NCBI GenBank assembly: GCA_016869835.1
Contig: VGDH01000012.1
Span: forward strand, 1 to 38,151
From: Alphaproteobacteria bacterium
Lineage (GTDB): Bacteria > Pseudomonadota > Alphaproteobacteria > Rhodobacterales > Rhodobacteraceae
DNA: 38,151 nt
Direction: 5' to 3'
Shown: one piece after another, positions 26,751-35,600 of the stretch
How positions within the stretch are numbered: position 1 is the stretch's first letter
Layout of the letters: each line of letters starts with the position of its first letter
Program-made: the position numbers and the translations under genes
Notes under the pieces: model-generated
Database searches by the model: none
Seen by the model: the letters and a program-made list of their open reading frames with translations, nothing else
What the model was told of the DNA's origin: nothing

Positions 26751-27776
26751 ATGGAATTTCTCGGCTTCCTTGCGCGACGGCTTGCTTGGTCGCTTTTGGT
26801 GCTGTTCGGGTTGTCCGTCGTTATCTTTGTGATCGCGCGGGTGGTGCCCGGTGATCCCGCACGCATGGCTCTGGGTCCTCGGGCAAGCGCCGAGCAGGTA
26901 GCCGACCTGCAAGAGAAACTTGGGCTGAACCTGCCGCTCTACCAGCAATACGCGCGCTTTGTGGGCGGCCTTGCACGGGGCGAGCTGGGGCAGTCGCTGT
27001 TGACCGAGCGATCCGTGAACCTCGATATTCGCACGACATTCCCGGCGACGCTGGAACTGGTCTTGGCGACCGTCTTCATTGCATTTCTGTTCGGCGTGCC
27101 TCTCGGGGTGGCAGCAGCGCGTTGGAAGGACCGATGGCCCGATAACCTTGTACGGGCCTTTGCGATCGTGGCGGCGGTCATGCCGACCTTCTTCATCGCG
27201 CTGTTGCTGCAGGTGCTGGCTGGTTATGTCCTGCAGATCTTGCCTACGACAGGGCAACTGCCGACCGGGACCGAGTTCGAAGCCAATATCACCGGGCTAC
27301 TAATCGTCGATGCATTGCTTACCGGCGATCTTAATGTGGCGTTCGAGGCGATGCGGCACCTGTTGCTGCCGGCGCTTGCTCTGTCGCTGGCCACGATGGG
27401 CCAGGTGGCACGGATCACGCGGGCCTCGATGATCGACGTGTCGCGGCAAGATTACATCGAGGCGGCGCGGGCCTTTGGCGTGCCGGACCGGGTGCGCCTG
27501 TTCAAGTACCAGTTGCGCCCCGCCTTCGTGCCGCCGCTGACGATCATGGGGCTTGAGTTCGCCTCGCTGATCGGCGGGGCCTTCGTGGTCGAGCTGATCT
27601 TTTCCTGGCCGGGCATGGCCGCCTATGGCATACGCGCCATTACGCAAAAGGATCTGAACGCGATCATGGGCGTGGTCATGGTGTCGGGGCTGTTCTTTGT
27701 GATGGTCAACCTTTTGATCGACGTTCTTGTCGGGTTTGTCGATCCGCGCATCCGGATCAGGGGGCGGCGGGCATGA
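26751..27776 (+). CDS. Dipeptide-type ABC permease (DppB-like)
   Basis: A 341-residue membrane protein starting MEFLGFLARRLAWSLLVLFG, the standard DppB opening, followed by VIFVIARVVPGDPARMALG. About six helices. The EAA loop is DYIEAARAFGVPDRVRLFKYQLRPA, and FSWPGMAAYGIRAI near the end is family-typical. It pairs with the DppC-like protein as the channel. Its stop overlaps the next start (ATGA). Confidence 0.93.
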   Translation: MEFLGFLARRLAWSLLVLFGLSVVIFVIARVVPGDPARMALGPRASAEQVADLQEKLGLNLPLYQQYARFVGGLARGELGQSLLTERSVNLDIRTTFPATLELVLATVFIAFLFGVPLGVAAARWKDRWPDNLVRAFAIVAAVMPTFFIALLLQVLAGYVLQILPTTGQLPTGTEFEANITGLLIVDALLTGDLNVAFEAMRHLLLPALALSLATMGQVARITRASMIDVSRQDYIEAARAFGVPDRVRLFKYQLRPAFVPPLTIMGLEFASLIGGAFVVELIFSWPGMAAYGIRAITQKDLNAIMGVVMVSGLFFVMVNLLIDVLVGFVDPRIRIRGRRA

Positions 27777-28639
27777 GCGAATTGGCCGCACTGTCGAACA
27801 GCTATCAGAATTGGTACCGGTTCAGCCGAAACCCCACGGCCGTGATCGGGCTGTTGATCGTCGTGTTGTCGTTGCTGGCGGCGCTGCTGGCACCCTATAT
27901 CACGCCCTTTCCAGACCATGTCGGAGCCATTGTCGACTTTCGCAACCGCCATCAGCCACCCAGTCTGGAGCATTGGTTCGGAACCGACAACGTCGGGCGG
28001 GATATTCTGACGCGCGTCATCTTTGGTCTGAGAGTATCGCTGATGCTGGCCTTCGTCGTGCTGGTCATCGCAGTGCCCTTCGGCACGGCGATGGGCCTTC
28101 TGGCCGGCTATTTCGGCGGCTGGACCGAGATCGTCATCATGCGACTGACCGACATTGCGCTGGCCCTGCCGCCGTTGATCATGGCACTTGCGGTCGCGGC
28201 GGTGCTGGAACCTTCCTTGATGAACGCGATGCTGGCCATCGCGTCGCTGTGGTGGACCTGGCACACGCGGCTCGTCTATTCGATGGTTCGCCAGATCAGG
28301 GCGTTGGAATATGTCGAGGCAGCCGAGACTTTGGGCGCATCGAAAACCCATATCCTGTTTCGCGAAATCCTGCCCAACTGCGTCTCGGCCATCGCCGTCA
28401 AGACATCGCTCGATGCCGGGTTCGTCATCCTGATCGGGGCATCGCTGTCGTTTCTAGGCCTCGGCATCCAGCCGCCGACACCTGATTTGGGCACCATGGT
28501 TTCGGACGGCGCATCCTTCCTGCCCGATTATTGGTGGGAATCCCTGTTGCCGGGGACGGCGATCCTGTTCGTGGCTCTGGGGTTCAACCTTTTGGGGGAC
28601 GGCCTGCGCGATCTGTTCGACGTGGAGGACGTGCGATGA
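27773..28639 (+). CDS. Dipeptide-type ABC permease (DppC-like)
   Basis: A 288-residue membrane protein. The N-terminal helix is preceded by WYRFSRNPTAVIGL as in DppC. HWFGTDNVGRDILTRVIFG is the family hallmark of the first periplasmic loop. The EAA loop is EYVEAAETLGASKTHILFREILPN. LSFLGLGIQPPTPDLGTMVSDG is a further signature. It is translationally coupled to the DppB-like gene and to the ATPase gene by ATGA overlaps. Confidence 0.93.
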   Translation: MSELAALSNSYQNWYRFSRNPTAVIGLLIVVLSLLAALLAPYITPFPDHVGAIVDFRNRHQPPSLEHWFGTDNVGRDILTRVIFGLRVSLMLAFVVLVIAVPFGTAMGLLAGYFGGWTEIVIMRLTDIALALPPLIMALAVAAVLEPSLMNAMLAIASLWWTWHTRLVYSMVRQIRALEYVEAAETLGASKTHILFREILPNCVSAIAVKTSLDAGFVILIGASLSFLGLGIQPPTPDLGTMVSDGASFLPDYWWESLLPGTAILFVALGFNLLGDGLRDLFDVEDVR

Positions 28640-29457
28640 CGGCGCTTCTGTCGGTTCAGGGGCTGTCGGTCAGCTTTTCCACCTATGGCCGCACGGTCGA
28701 GGTTCTGAAAGCGGTCAGCCTTGAGGTGCCGCAAGGCGCGCAGGTTGCGCTGGTGGGCGAAAGCGGGTCGGGCAAGTCGGTGACGATGAAGGTGATCATG
28801 GGCCTTCTGGCGCAACCGCCCGCACGCATTCATGCCGGCCGGATCATGTTTGACGGCCGCGATCTGCTGACCCTGCCGGAACGCGAACGCGTGGCCCTGC
28901 GCGGCACGGCGATGAGCATGGTGTTCCAGGATCCGATGTCATCGCTGAACCCGGTCTGGACGATCGAGGATCAGCTGACCACGATCCTGAAATATGCCGA
29001 TCGGAGGCTGGGCCGCGACCGTGACCGGCGCGGACGCCGTGCGCGTGTGATCGAGGTGCTGGCCCAGGTCCGCATGCGCGACCCCGAACGCGTGGCGCAA
29101 AGCTTTCCGATCATGCTGTCGGGCGGCATGCGCCAAAGGGTGCTGATCGCGATGGCCCTTCTGTCCGAACCCAGGTTGCTGATCGCGGATGAACCCGGCA
29201 CTGCGCTGGACGTGACGACGCAGGCCCAGATCCTGAAGCTGCTGCGCGATTTGGTCGAGACGCAGGGGCTGGCGCTGCTGATGATAACGCACAACCTTGG
29301 CGTGGTGCGCGAAACGTCGAACTATGTATATGTGATGAACAAGGGCGAGATTGTCGAGGAAGGCCCGACTGCCGGGCTTTTCGCCGCCCCCCGACAGCAA
29401 TACACGCGAGACCTGATTGCCGCAGTGCCCCGCCTGACCGGACGGGTGACATCATGA
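28636..29457 (+). CDS. Dipeptide-type ABC ATPase (DppD-like), lacking the usual C-terminal extension
   Basis: A 273-residue ATPase: Walker A GESGSGKSVT, Q-loop VFQDPMSSLNPVWT, signature LSGGMRQR, Walker B LLIADEPGTALD, switch His in MITHNLGVV. Full-length DppD proteins are roughly 320-330 residues and end with an oligopeptide-specific domain; this one stops right after YTRDLIAAVPRL, where that domain would begin, so the cysteine-rich tail is absent. The ATG at 28636 overlaps the DppC stop. It forms a heterodimer with the next ATPase. Confidence 0.92.
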   Translation: MTALLSVQGLSVSFSTYGRTVEVLKAVSLEVPQGAQVALVGESGSGKSVTMKVIMGLLAQPPARIHAGRIMFDGRDLLTLPERERVALRGTAMSMVFQDPMSSLNPVWTIEDQLTTILKYADRRLGRDRDRRGRRARVIEVLAQVRMRDPERVAQSFPIMLSGGMRQRVLIAMALLSEPRLLIADEPGTALDVTTQAQILKLLRDLVETQGLALLMITHNLGVVRETSNYVYVMNKGEIVEEGPTAGLFAAPRQQYTRDLIAAVPRLTGRVTS

Positions 29458-30326
29458 CGGTGGCATTGGAAATCCGCGATCTGGTCAAGACCTATCCCGT
29501 TCGGAATGCCTTTGGCCGGGTTTCCGGCGAAGTGCGGGCGGTGGATGGCGTGTCGTTCACGATTCCCTCGGGCGGGGTTTACGGGCTTGCGGGGGAATCC
29601 GGGTCGGGCAAATCCACCATCGCACGAATGATCATGGGCCTGACCGCGCCGGATTCGGGTGACATCCTGATCGACGGCACCTCGATTCTGGGCACGCGCG
29701 ACCGCGCCAGGGTCCAGATGGTGTTCCAGAACCCCGGTGCATCGCTCAACCCGCGTCGAACCGTGGGCCAGTCGATCATGGTGCCGCTGGTGGCGCATCG
29801 GCAGAGCGGCGACCATACTGGGCGGATTGGCGATCTTCTGGACATGGTGCATCTGCCACGGCATTTCACGGACCGCTATCCGCATGAACTGTCGGGCGGT
29901 CAGAAGCAGCGTGTGGCCATTGCCCGCGCCCTTGCCGTAAGCCCGCGGCTTCTCGTGCTGGACGAACCGACCTCGGCGCTTGACGTGTCGGTGCAGGCAA
30001 AGGTTATCGATCTGCTCGAGGAACTCGGTCGGCGGTTGGGCCTGACCTACCTGTTCATCAGCCACGACCTCTCGCTCATGCGCAACTTTGCGCAGACGGT
30101 GGGCGTTCTTTACCTCGGCAAGATCGTCGAGACGGGCCCTGCGGACCAGGTCTTTGAACGGCCCGAACATGACTATACGCGCCTGCTGCTTGCCTCGGTT
30201 CCGGTCATTTCGGCCGAAGAGGCGGCGATGCGTCCCGTGATCCCCCTGATAAACGGCGAAATGCCGACCGCCAAAGATTTGATGGCCCTGCGTGCGGGGC
30301 TGAACGCAAAGGAAACAGCGAGATGA
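29454..30326 (+). CDS. Dipeptide-type ABC ATPase (DppF-like)
   Basis: A 290-residue ATPase: Walker A GESGSGKST, Q-loop VFQNPGASLNPRRT, signature LSGGQKQR, Walker B LLVLDEPTSALD, switch His in FISHDLSLM. After YTRLLLASVP it carries a short tail ending in GEMPTAKDLMAL without the GCxFxxRCP cysteine motif that most DppF proteins have there. The start overlaps the DppD stop and the stop overlaps the HyuA start, so the transporter is translationally coupled to the enzyme genes. Confidence 0.92.
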   Translation: MTVALEIRDLVKTYPVRNAFGRVSGEVRAVDGVSFTIPSGGVYGLAGESGSGKSTIARMIMGLTAPDSGDILIDGTSILGTRDRARVQMVFQNPGASLNPRRTVGQSIMVPLVAHRQSGDHTGRIGDLLDMVHLPRHFTDRYPHELSGGQKQRVAIARALAVSPRLLVLDEPTSALDVSVQAKVIDLLEELGRRLGLTYLFISHDLSLMRNFAQTVGVLYLGKIVETGPADQVFERPEHDYTRLLLASVPVISAEEAAMRPVIPLINGEMPTAKDLMALRAGLNAKETAR

Positions 30327-31870
30327 TCCGTATCGGAATCGATGTCGGCGGCACAAATACCGATGCCGTGCTGATGGATGGCAAGACCGTTCTGGCCGGC
30401 GTCAAAGCGCCCACTTCGCCCGACGTGATGACGGGAGTCGTCCAGGCGCTGCGAGATGTGCTGGCGTCCGCCAAGACCACGGCGGACAAGGTGGATGTCG
30501 TTATGATCGGCACCACGCATTTCACCAATGCCGTGGTCCAGCGCCGCGACCTAGCCCCGGTTGCGGCGGTGCGCCTTTGCCTGCCCGCCACGGCCAGCTT
30601 GCCGCCGATGGTGGACTGGCCCGAGGACCTGCGCGATGTCCTCGGAAACCACTGGTATCTGGCGCATGGCGGAAACGAATTCGACGGACGGGTGATCTCA
30701 AAGCTCGACGAGGAAGAGCTTCTGGGGATCGCCGACGACATCCGTGCCAAGGGCATCAAGTCGGTGGCGATCACATCGGTCTTTTCGCCAGTCTCGTCCG
30801 AGTTCGAAAAGCAGGCAGGAGAGATCCTGGGACGGGCATTGCCCGATACCCATATCACCCTTTCGGCCGATATCGGCCGGATCGGCCTGCTGGAACGCGA
30901 GAATGCAGCGATCATGAACGCCTGCCTTCGCGACCTGTCACAGCACGTGGTCGAGGCGTTCCGAGGGGCGCTGGCGGATGTCGGCTTCACCGGGCGGTTC
31001 TACCTGACCCAGAACGACGGTACGCTGATGGACGCAGTCTTTGCTGAACGGTTCCCTGTGCTGACCTTTGCTTCGGGGCCTACCAATTCGATGCGCGGCG
31101 CTGCGTTCCTGTCGGGCGTGGGCGATGCCATTGTTGTCGATATCGGCGGGACGACCTCGGACGTGGGCTCGCTGCAGAAGGGATTCCCCCGACAGGCCAC
31201 CGTCGCGGTCGAGGTTGGTGGCGTCCGCACGAACTTCCGCATGCCGGACGTGTTTTCGATAGGTCTTGGCGGTGGGTCGCTGGTCGTTGACGGGCCGGAT
31301 GGTGTGAAGGTCGGCCCCCGCTCGGTCGGCTACCGCATCGTGACCGAGGCGCTGTTGTTTGGAGGGTCCACGCTGACCACGTCCGATATCGTCGTGGCCG
31401 ACGGCGGGGCCGAACTGGGCGACAGAGCTAAACTGGCTCATCTGGACCACGCACTGATCCGCCGAGCGCGCGACAGAATCGCCTTCATGCTGGAGGACTG
31501 CGTGGAACGGGCACGGATTTCGGCCGATCCTCTGCCCGTCATCGTCGTAGGCGGCGGGTCGATCCTTGTCGAAGGGCCGATTGCGGGGCTGGAACTGATC
31601 CTGCCCAATCACTTCGCGGTCGCCAACGCCGTGGGCGCCGCCATCGCGCAGGTCTCGGGCGAGGTGGACCGCGTCTATGCCCTGGCCGAGATGACGCGGG
31701 ATGCCGCCCTTGACGACGCCAAGCGACAGGCGACGGAGGCTGCGGTAGCCGCCGGTGCGCGCCGCGAGACGGTCGAAATCGTGGATGTCGAAGACGTGCC
31801 GCTGGCCTATCTGCCGGGCAACGCGACGCGCGTGCGGGTCAAGGCCGTGGGTGAGCTTCATGTCGGATGA
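30323..31870 (+). CDS. Hydantoinase/oxoprolinase-family protein (HyuA-like, short form)
   Basis: A 515-residue protein of the HyuA family. The ASKHA-type phosphate motif is at the N terminus, GIDVGGTNTDAVLMDG; a second nucleotide motif is VVDIGGTTSDVGSLQKG near residue 275, and GGGSLVVDG follows near residue 315. HyuA proteins open cyclic amides such as hydantoins and 5-oxoproline with ATP. Classical HyuA chains are nearer 690 residues; the short form is known to travel with DUF917 proteins, exactly as here. No HyuB gene is present. The substrate presumably comes through the coupled ABC importer. It overlaps the next gene by 11 bases. Confidence 0.9.
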   Translation: MIRIGIDVGGTNTDAVLMDGKTVLAGVKAPTSPDVMTGVVQALRDVLASAKTTADKVDVVMIGTTHFTNAVVQRRDLAPVAAVRLCLPATASLPPMVDWPEDLRDVLGNHWYLAHGGNEFDGRVISKLDEEELLGIADDIRAKGIKSVAITSVFSPVSSEFEKQAGEILGRALPDTHITLSADIGRIGLLERENAAIMNACLRDLSQHVVEAFRGALADVGFTGRFYLTQNDGTLMDAVFAERFPVLTFASGPTNSMRGAAFLSGVGDAIVVDIGGTTSDVGSLQKGFPRQATVAVEVGGVRTNFRMPDVFSIGLGGGSLVVDGPDGVKVGPRSVGYRIVTEALLFGGSTLTTSDIVVADGGAELGDRAKLAHLDHALIRRARDRIAFMLEDCVERARISADPLPVIVVGGGSILVEGPIAGLELILPNHFAVANAVGAAIAQVSGEVDRVYALAEMTRDAALDDAKRQATEAAVAAGARRETVEIVDVEDVPLAYLPGNATRVRVKAVGELHVG

Positions 31871-32966
31871 CGGCAGCTGGCCGCTGCTTGAGGCGGACCT
31901 TTTGCCCCTATCGATTGGGGCCGCCTTCCTTGGCACCGGCGGTGGCGGCAACCCCTACGTCGGGATGCTGCGGTCGCGCGAACTCATTCGCAAGGGGGCG
32001 ACGGTACGCGTGTTGCCGTTGGAGGCGCTGCCCGATGACGCCCTGATCGGCGAGGTCGGCGGGATCGGAGCGCCCGTGGTAGGCGTCGAAAAGATCGAGG
32101 AAGGCGCCGAATGCTTCCGAGCGATGCGTGCAGTCGAAGAGGTGCTGGGCATCCGCATGGCCGCCCTGATCAGTGCCGAAATCGGCGGCGCCAATTCGAT
32201 GGAACCCGTCATCACGGCGGCGCAAGCCGGTCTGCCGGTGATCGACGGCGACGGCATGGGCCGCGCCTTCCCCGAGGTGCAGATGACCACCTTCTTCATC
32301 TATGGGGCCAAGCCATCACCGGCGGCCATCGCGGATGACAAGGGCAATGTCGTGGTCTTTCGCCATGTCCAGGATATGTACTGGCTGGAACGCTTTGCCC
32401 GCGACACCTCGGTCGCGATGGGGGCGGCGGCGGGGCTGGCCATTGCACCGATGCGGATGGATTTCGTGCGGCGCACTGCGGTGCCTGGAACGGTGACACA
32501 GGCGCTGACCATCGGGCGCGCGGTCCAGGATGCGCGGGCGAAACGACAGAACGTGGTCGAGCGGGTCTGTGCCGCAACAGGGGCCACGCTGTTCTTAACC
32601 GGCAAGATCACGGACATCCGCCGCGAACTAAAGGGTGGCTTCTCCAGGGGCGAGGCGAAGATCGTGGGGTTAGGCGACTGGCAGGGCTCGGAAGGGCGCA
32701 TCGCGATCCAGAACGAAAACCTTGTTCTTTGGGTCGACGGCGAGCCGGTGATCATGGTGCCTGACCTGATCATCAACCTCGATCTTGAAACGGGCGAGCC
32801 GATTACGACCGAGATCCTGCGATATGGTCAGCGCGTCGCGGTGATCGGCCTGCCCGTCCACGACCTGATGAAAACGCCCGAGGCCATGGCGGTCGTCGGA
32901 CCCCAGGCTTTCGGCTATCCCGAACTGACCTTTACGCCGCTAGCCTTTGGCCCGGTAAGTGCCTGA
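31860..32966 (+). CDS. DUF917-family protein (S-methyl-thiohydantoin desulfurase-like), first copy
   Basis: A 368-residue DUF917 protein. The N-terminal LGTGGGGNPYVGMLRSREL motif is the family signature; VIDGDGMGRAFPEVQM and GGFSRGEAKIVGLG are further hallmarks. As I recall, the Pfam name for this family is now S-Me-THD, from a member acting on S-methyl-thiohydantoin. The start at 31860 lies inside the end of HyuA; earlier in-frame codons belong to the HyuA reading in another frame. It is about the same length as the next gene and clearly paralogous, suggesting a two-subunit enzyme or two sequential activities. Confidence 0.88.
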   Translation: MSDDGSWPLLEADLLPLSIGAAFLGTGGGGNPYVGMLRSRELIRKGATVRVLPLEALPDDALIGEVGGIGAPVVGVEKIEEGAECFRAMRAVEEVLGIRMAALISAEIGGANSMEPVITAAQAGLPVIDGDGMGRAFPEVQMTTFFIYGAKPSPAAIADDKGNVVVFRHVQDMYWLERFARDTSVAMGAAAGLAIAPMRMDFVRRTAVPGTVTQALTIGRAVQDARAKRQNVVERVCAATGATLFLTGKITDIRRELKGGFSRGEAKIVGLGDWQGSEGRIAIQNENLVLWVDGEPVIMVPDLIINLDLETGEPITTEILRYGQRVAVIGLPVHDLMKTPEAMAVVGPQAFGYPELTFTPLAFGPVSA

Positions 32967-32978
32967 AAGGACACGTAC

Positions 32979-34055
32979 ATGAACATCATCCGCATGGTTG
33001 ACGCAAACGACATGGAGGATATCGCAATTGGCGGCGCCGTGCTGGGCACCGGGGGCGGCGGCGATCCGCATGTCGGCAAGCTGATGGCGCAACAGGCGAT
33101 CCGGAAATACGGGCCGGTCAAGCTTATGGACGTGATGGAACTGGCGGATGATGCGCTTGTCGTTCCAGTCTGCATGATGGGCGCGCCAACGGTCATGACC
33201 GAAAAGCTGCCGCAGGGCGACGAATTGATGAACGCCTTCCGCGCACTCGAGGCCGTGATGGGCCGCAAGATCGATGCGGTCCTGTGCGGCGAGGCAGGGG
33301 GCGTGAACTCGACCACGCCCTTCGTCGTGGCGGCGTCTTCGGGGTTGCCGCTGATCGACGGCGACGGGATGGGGCGAGCATACCCCGAATTGCAGATGGT
33401 GACCTTCACCCTGCACGGAGTTTCGGCAACGCCGATGGTGCTTTGTGACGACAAGGGCAATTCGCTGGTGCTTGAGACCGTGTCGAATGCCTGGACCGAG
33501 CGGCTCGCCCGGGCGGCCACGATCGAGATGGGCGGATCGGCCCTTCTAGCCTTTTACCCGATGTCTGGCGCTGTGGCGAAAAAGGCCGTGGTGGCGGGAA
33601 CGCTGTCACTGTGTGCCAGGATCGGCGAAACTTTGCGTGCAGCGCGCGCCGAGCACAGCGACCCGGTCAAGGCGCTGGTGGACCTCTTGGGCGCCAAGAC
33701 GCTGTTTCATGGCCGGATCATGGACATCGAGCGCCGGACCGAAGGCGGATTTGCGCGCGGCAAGGCAACCCTGACCGGCGTAGAGGACTGGCGGGGCCAG
33801 ACCTTGCGGCTTGATTTCCAGAACGAATTCCTGATTGCCGAAAGCGATGGCAAGGTGTTGGCCACCACGCCCGACCTGATCGCCGTGGTTGAGGCCGACA
33901 GCGGCGCGCCGGTCACGACGGACAGCCTGAAATACGGTCAACGGCTGATGGCTCTGGCATGGCCCTGCAATCCGCTTTGGCGCACTCCGGGGGGGATCGA
34001 ACTGGTCGGACCTCGCTACTTCAAATATGATCATGACTATGTCCCGTTCGAGTAG
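32979..34055 (+). CDS. DUF917-family protein (S-methyl-thiohydantoin desulfurase-like), second copy
   Basis: A 358-residue paralogue of the preceding protein: LGTGGGGDPHVGKLMAQQAI at the N terminus, LIDGDGMGRAYPELQM in the middle, GGFARGKATLTGVEDW later. AAAGGAC lies upstream of the ATG. It is the last gene of the operon, 12 bases after the first copy. The shared motifs in the same order show tandem duplication followed by divergence. The role is inferred from the HyuA partner: attack on a hydantoin- or thiohydantoin-like ring. Confidence 0.88.
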   Translation: MNIIRMVDANDMEDIAIGGAVLGTGGGGDPHVGKLMAQQAIRKYGPVKLMDVMELADDALVVPVCMMGAPTVMTEKLPQGDELMNAFRALEAVMGRKIDAVLCGEAGGVNSTTPFVVAASSGLPLIDGDGMGRAYPELQMVTFTLHGVSATPMVLCDDKGNSLVLETVSNAWTERLARAATIEMGGSALLAFYPMSGAVAKKAVVAGTLSLCARIGETLRAARAEHSDPVKALVDLLGAKTLFHGRIMDIERRTEGGFARGKATLTGVEDWRGQTLRLDFQNEFLIAESDGKVLATTPDLIAVVEADSGAPVTTDSLKYGQRLMALAWPCNPLWRTPGGIELVGPRYFKYDHDYVPFE

Positions 34056-34119
34056 GTCGGCGGGTGTTGTCAGAAGAACTTCAGTTGAGACGACGAGGGC
34101 GCCTGGGTAGCCTACTTGG

Positions 34120-34275
34120 ATGACCAAACGCTCTCCCTTTCGGTACTTCAAGACGAGCCCCGAGATCATCCGCCTGGCGGTGATGCTATACATCCGTTTC
34201 CGCTGTCGCTGTGGAACGTAGAGGCTGTCTTGCTCGAGCGGGGAATTTAGATCCGCCGCGAATGGGTAAGTCCGA
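34120..34275 (+). mobile_element. IS6-family transposase N-terminal remnant
   Basis: ATG at 34120 opens MTKRSPFRYFKTSPEIIRLA, then VMLYIRFR, the standard IS6/IS26-type transposase start. A missing base at about 34200 then breaks the frame; the next frame continues PLSLWNVEAVLLERGI before a stop and further decayed matches. The catalytic DDE region is absent. This is an old scar, 65 bases after the last gene of the hydantoinase cassette, and forms its right border. Confidence 0.82.
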
Positions 34276-35009
34276 CATCGTCGTAACAGTATCAATACCT
34301 TACAGAGGGAGAAGGTTGGATATCAGACTCATCCCCTCCGCCATTAACCTTTGTTTTAATTGCCATTTTTTGTATTTTTTCCTGTTATTCCCTAATTGGC
34401 TCCCCGATAGGGTAGGGCGCTGTGACAAGTACTGGCGTTTTGTGAATTGCTTTCAGCCAACCGTTTGCTTTGGCGAACTCGAATGAGCCACGTGAGACGA
34501 GCGACGCCACAATGGCGTAACACAACCTAATCTGGTGCGTGCCCTAACGCTAGGACGCTCACTGAGCGCCGGTAGAGCACAAAGTGGCCCACCGGCTCCC
34601 CAATGCTTACCTTTGGTCTGATAGTGTTCCACCGGGCCTCTGACGCTCTCCAAATCCATTACTGACCCCACCCTAAAAGCGATGCCAACATCCGTGTGAC
34701 CCCACGTGGGGATATCCGCCTGTTTCACGCTTGACGCACCGTGGTCGCCTTGCACCTGGATCGGCTCAACCGAAGCACCCGTGCCTCATAATCGCTGCAT
34801 CGACCTTCGTACAAAAGGACTCCGGTGGAGCGCGATCTCTGATCTCGCGTAGGGTAGGGTAGCTCGGATGCGAGATGGCGCTCTAGCGGTCTTCTTTGGG
34901 CCTGTAATGGGGCTCTGTAGTCGAGAGCTTGCACGTGGGCCGAGACTGCGTGGCAACGCTAGCTGGGCACCGTGTGTAAGTCCATTTGCAAGATAGGGCA
35001 GGGGGTGCC
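34276..35009. other. Gene-free stretch of about 730 bases
   Basis: No supported gene or RNA. A markedly AT-rich patch (about 34340-34400, with T-runs) adjoins the IS6 remnant; the rest is GC-average with several short open frames on the minus strand that match nothing I recognise. Probably decayed sequence around an insertion site. Confidence 0.5.
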
Positions 35010-35405
35010 TCAGTGCTGCTTGGACCGATTGGCTTGCCGCTTCACGCGGCGCAGGTGCCACCGGTAGATCGCTGGAGCCAACACATAGTCATAGGTGGCT
35101 ATCGCGACCTGCTTAATCCCCGGCAGCCCCACGACACGCCCCAGCAAGCGATAGCGCGGCAACTGTTCCCAAAGGACCAGAAAGGCCGGGATGCCTGAAG
35201 CAAGGACCCCGTGATGCAGGACATAGAGCCGCCGTGCTGCGGTGTCGGCATCGATGCCCCATTGATCGCGAGCGTCGGTGTTGAGGTCATCAAAGCGGAT
35301 AGGCAGACCTGCGCGGTCCGCATACCGCGCGTAATGCTCGATCTCAAAATTGCAGACCGGGCAATTGGCATTGAATAAGACGCGGGTGTCGGGGCCATGT
35401 TCCAT
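35010..35405 (-). CDS. DCC-family (DUF393) thiol-disulfide oxidoreductase-like protein
   Basis: A 131-residue protein. The N-terminal strand and motif VLFNANCPVCNFEIEHYARY carry the CPVC pair of the DCC/DUF393 family (usual form DGDCPxC; here the Asp is replaced by Asn-Ala-Asn). The C-terminal PRYRLLGRVVGLPGIKQVAIATYDYVLAP is also typical. The start at 35405 is the usual place just before the first strand; an ORF running further upstream to 35714 is antisense to another gene and unlikely. The role of the family is unclear, perhaps redox. It stands alone here. Confidence 0.78.
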   Translation of the reverse strand: MEHGPDTRVLFNANCPVCNFEIEHYARYADRAGLPIRFDDLNTDARDQWGIDADTAARRLYVLHHGVLASGIPAFLVLWEQLPRYRLLGRVVGLPGIKQVAIATYDYVLAPAIYRWHLRRVKRQANRSKQH

Positions 35406-35600
35406 GCGCGGTAGATAGATCGGACCCCGCAGAAATCCATTGCCTAAGCGGTGCCATCGCAAATATCGTATGGTGGTCGTGCATGTATTGATCCACACGG
35501 CTTGAGACTTCGCGGCCAAGACCGCGGCACGGGTCTCCTCAATCCTTTCAAGCAAGAGCCCCAACCACAATCGGCCTCGCGCCGTGATCAGGACCGTGAA

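Noticed and set aside
33606-34295. A 229-codon minus-strand frame covering the end of the second DUF917 gene and the IS6 scrap
   Set aside because: It is antisense to a clear coding sequence and spans a transposase remnant on the other strand.
34325-34345. CATCCCCTCCGCCA resembling the 3' end of a tRNA or an attachment site
   Set aside because: No acceptor partner, T-arm or cloverleaf could be folded upstream and no integrase is nearby.
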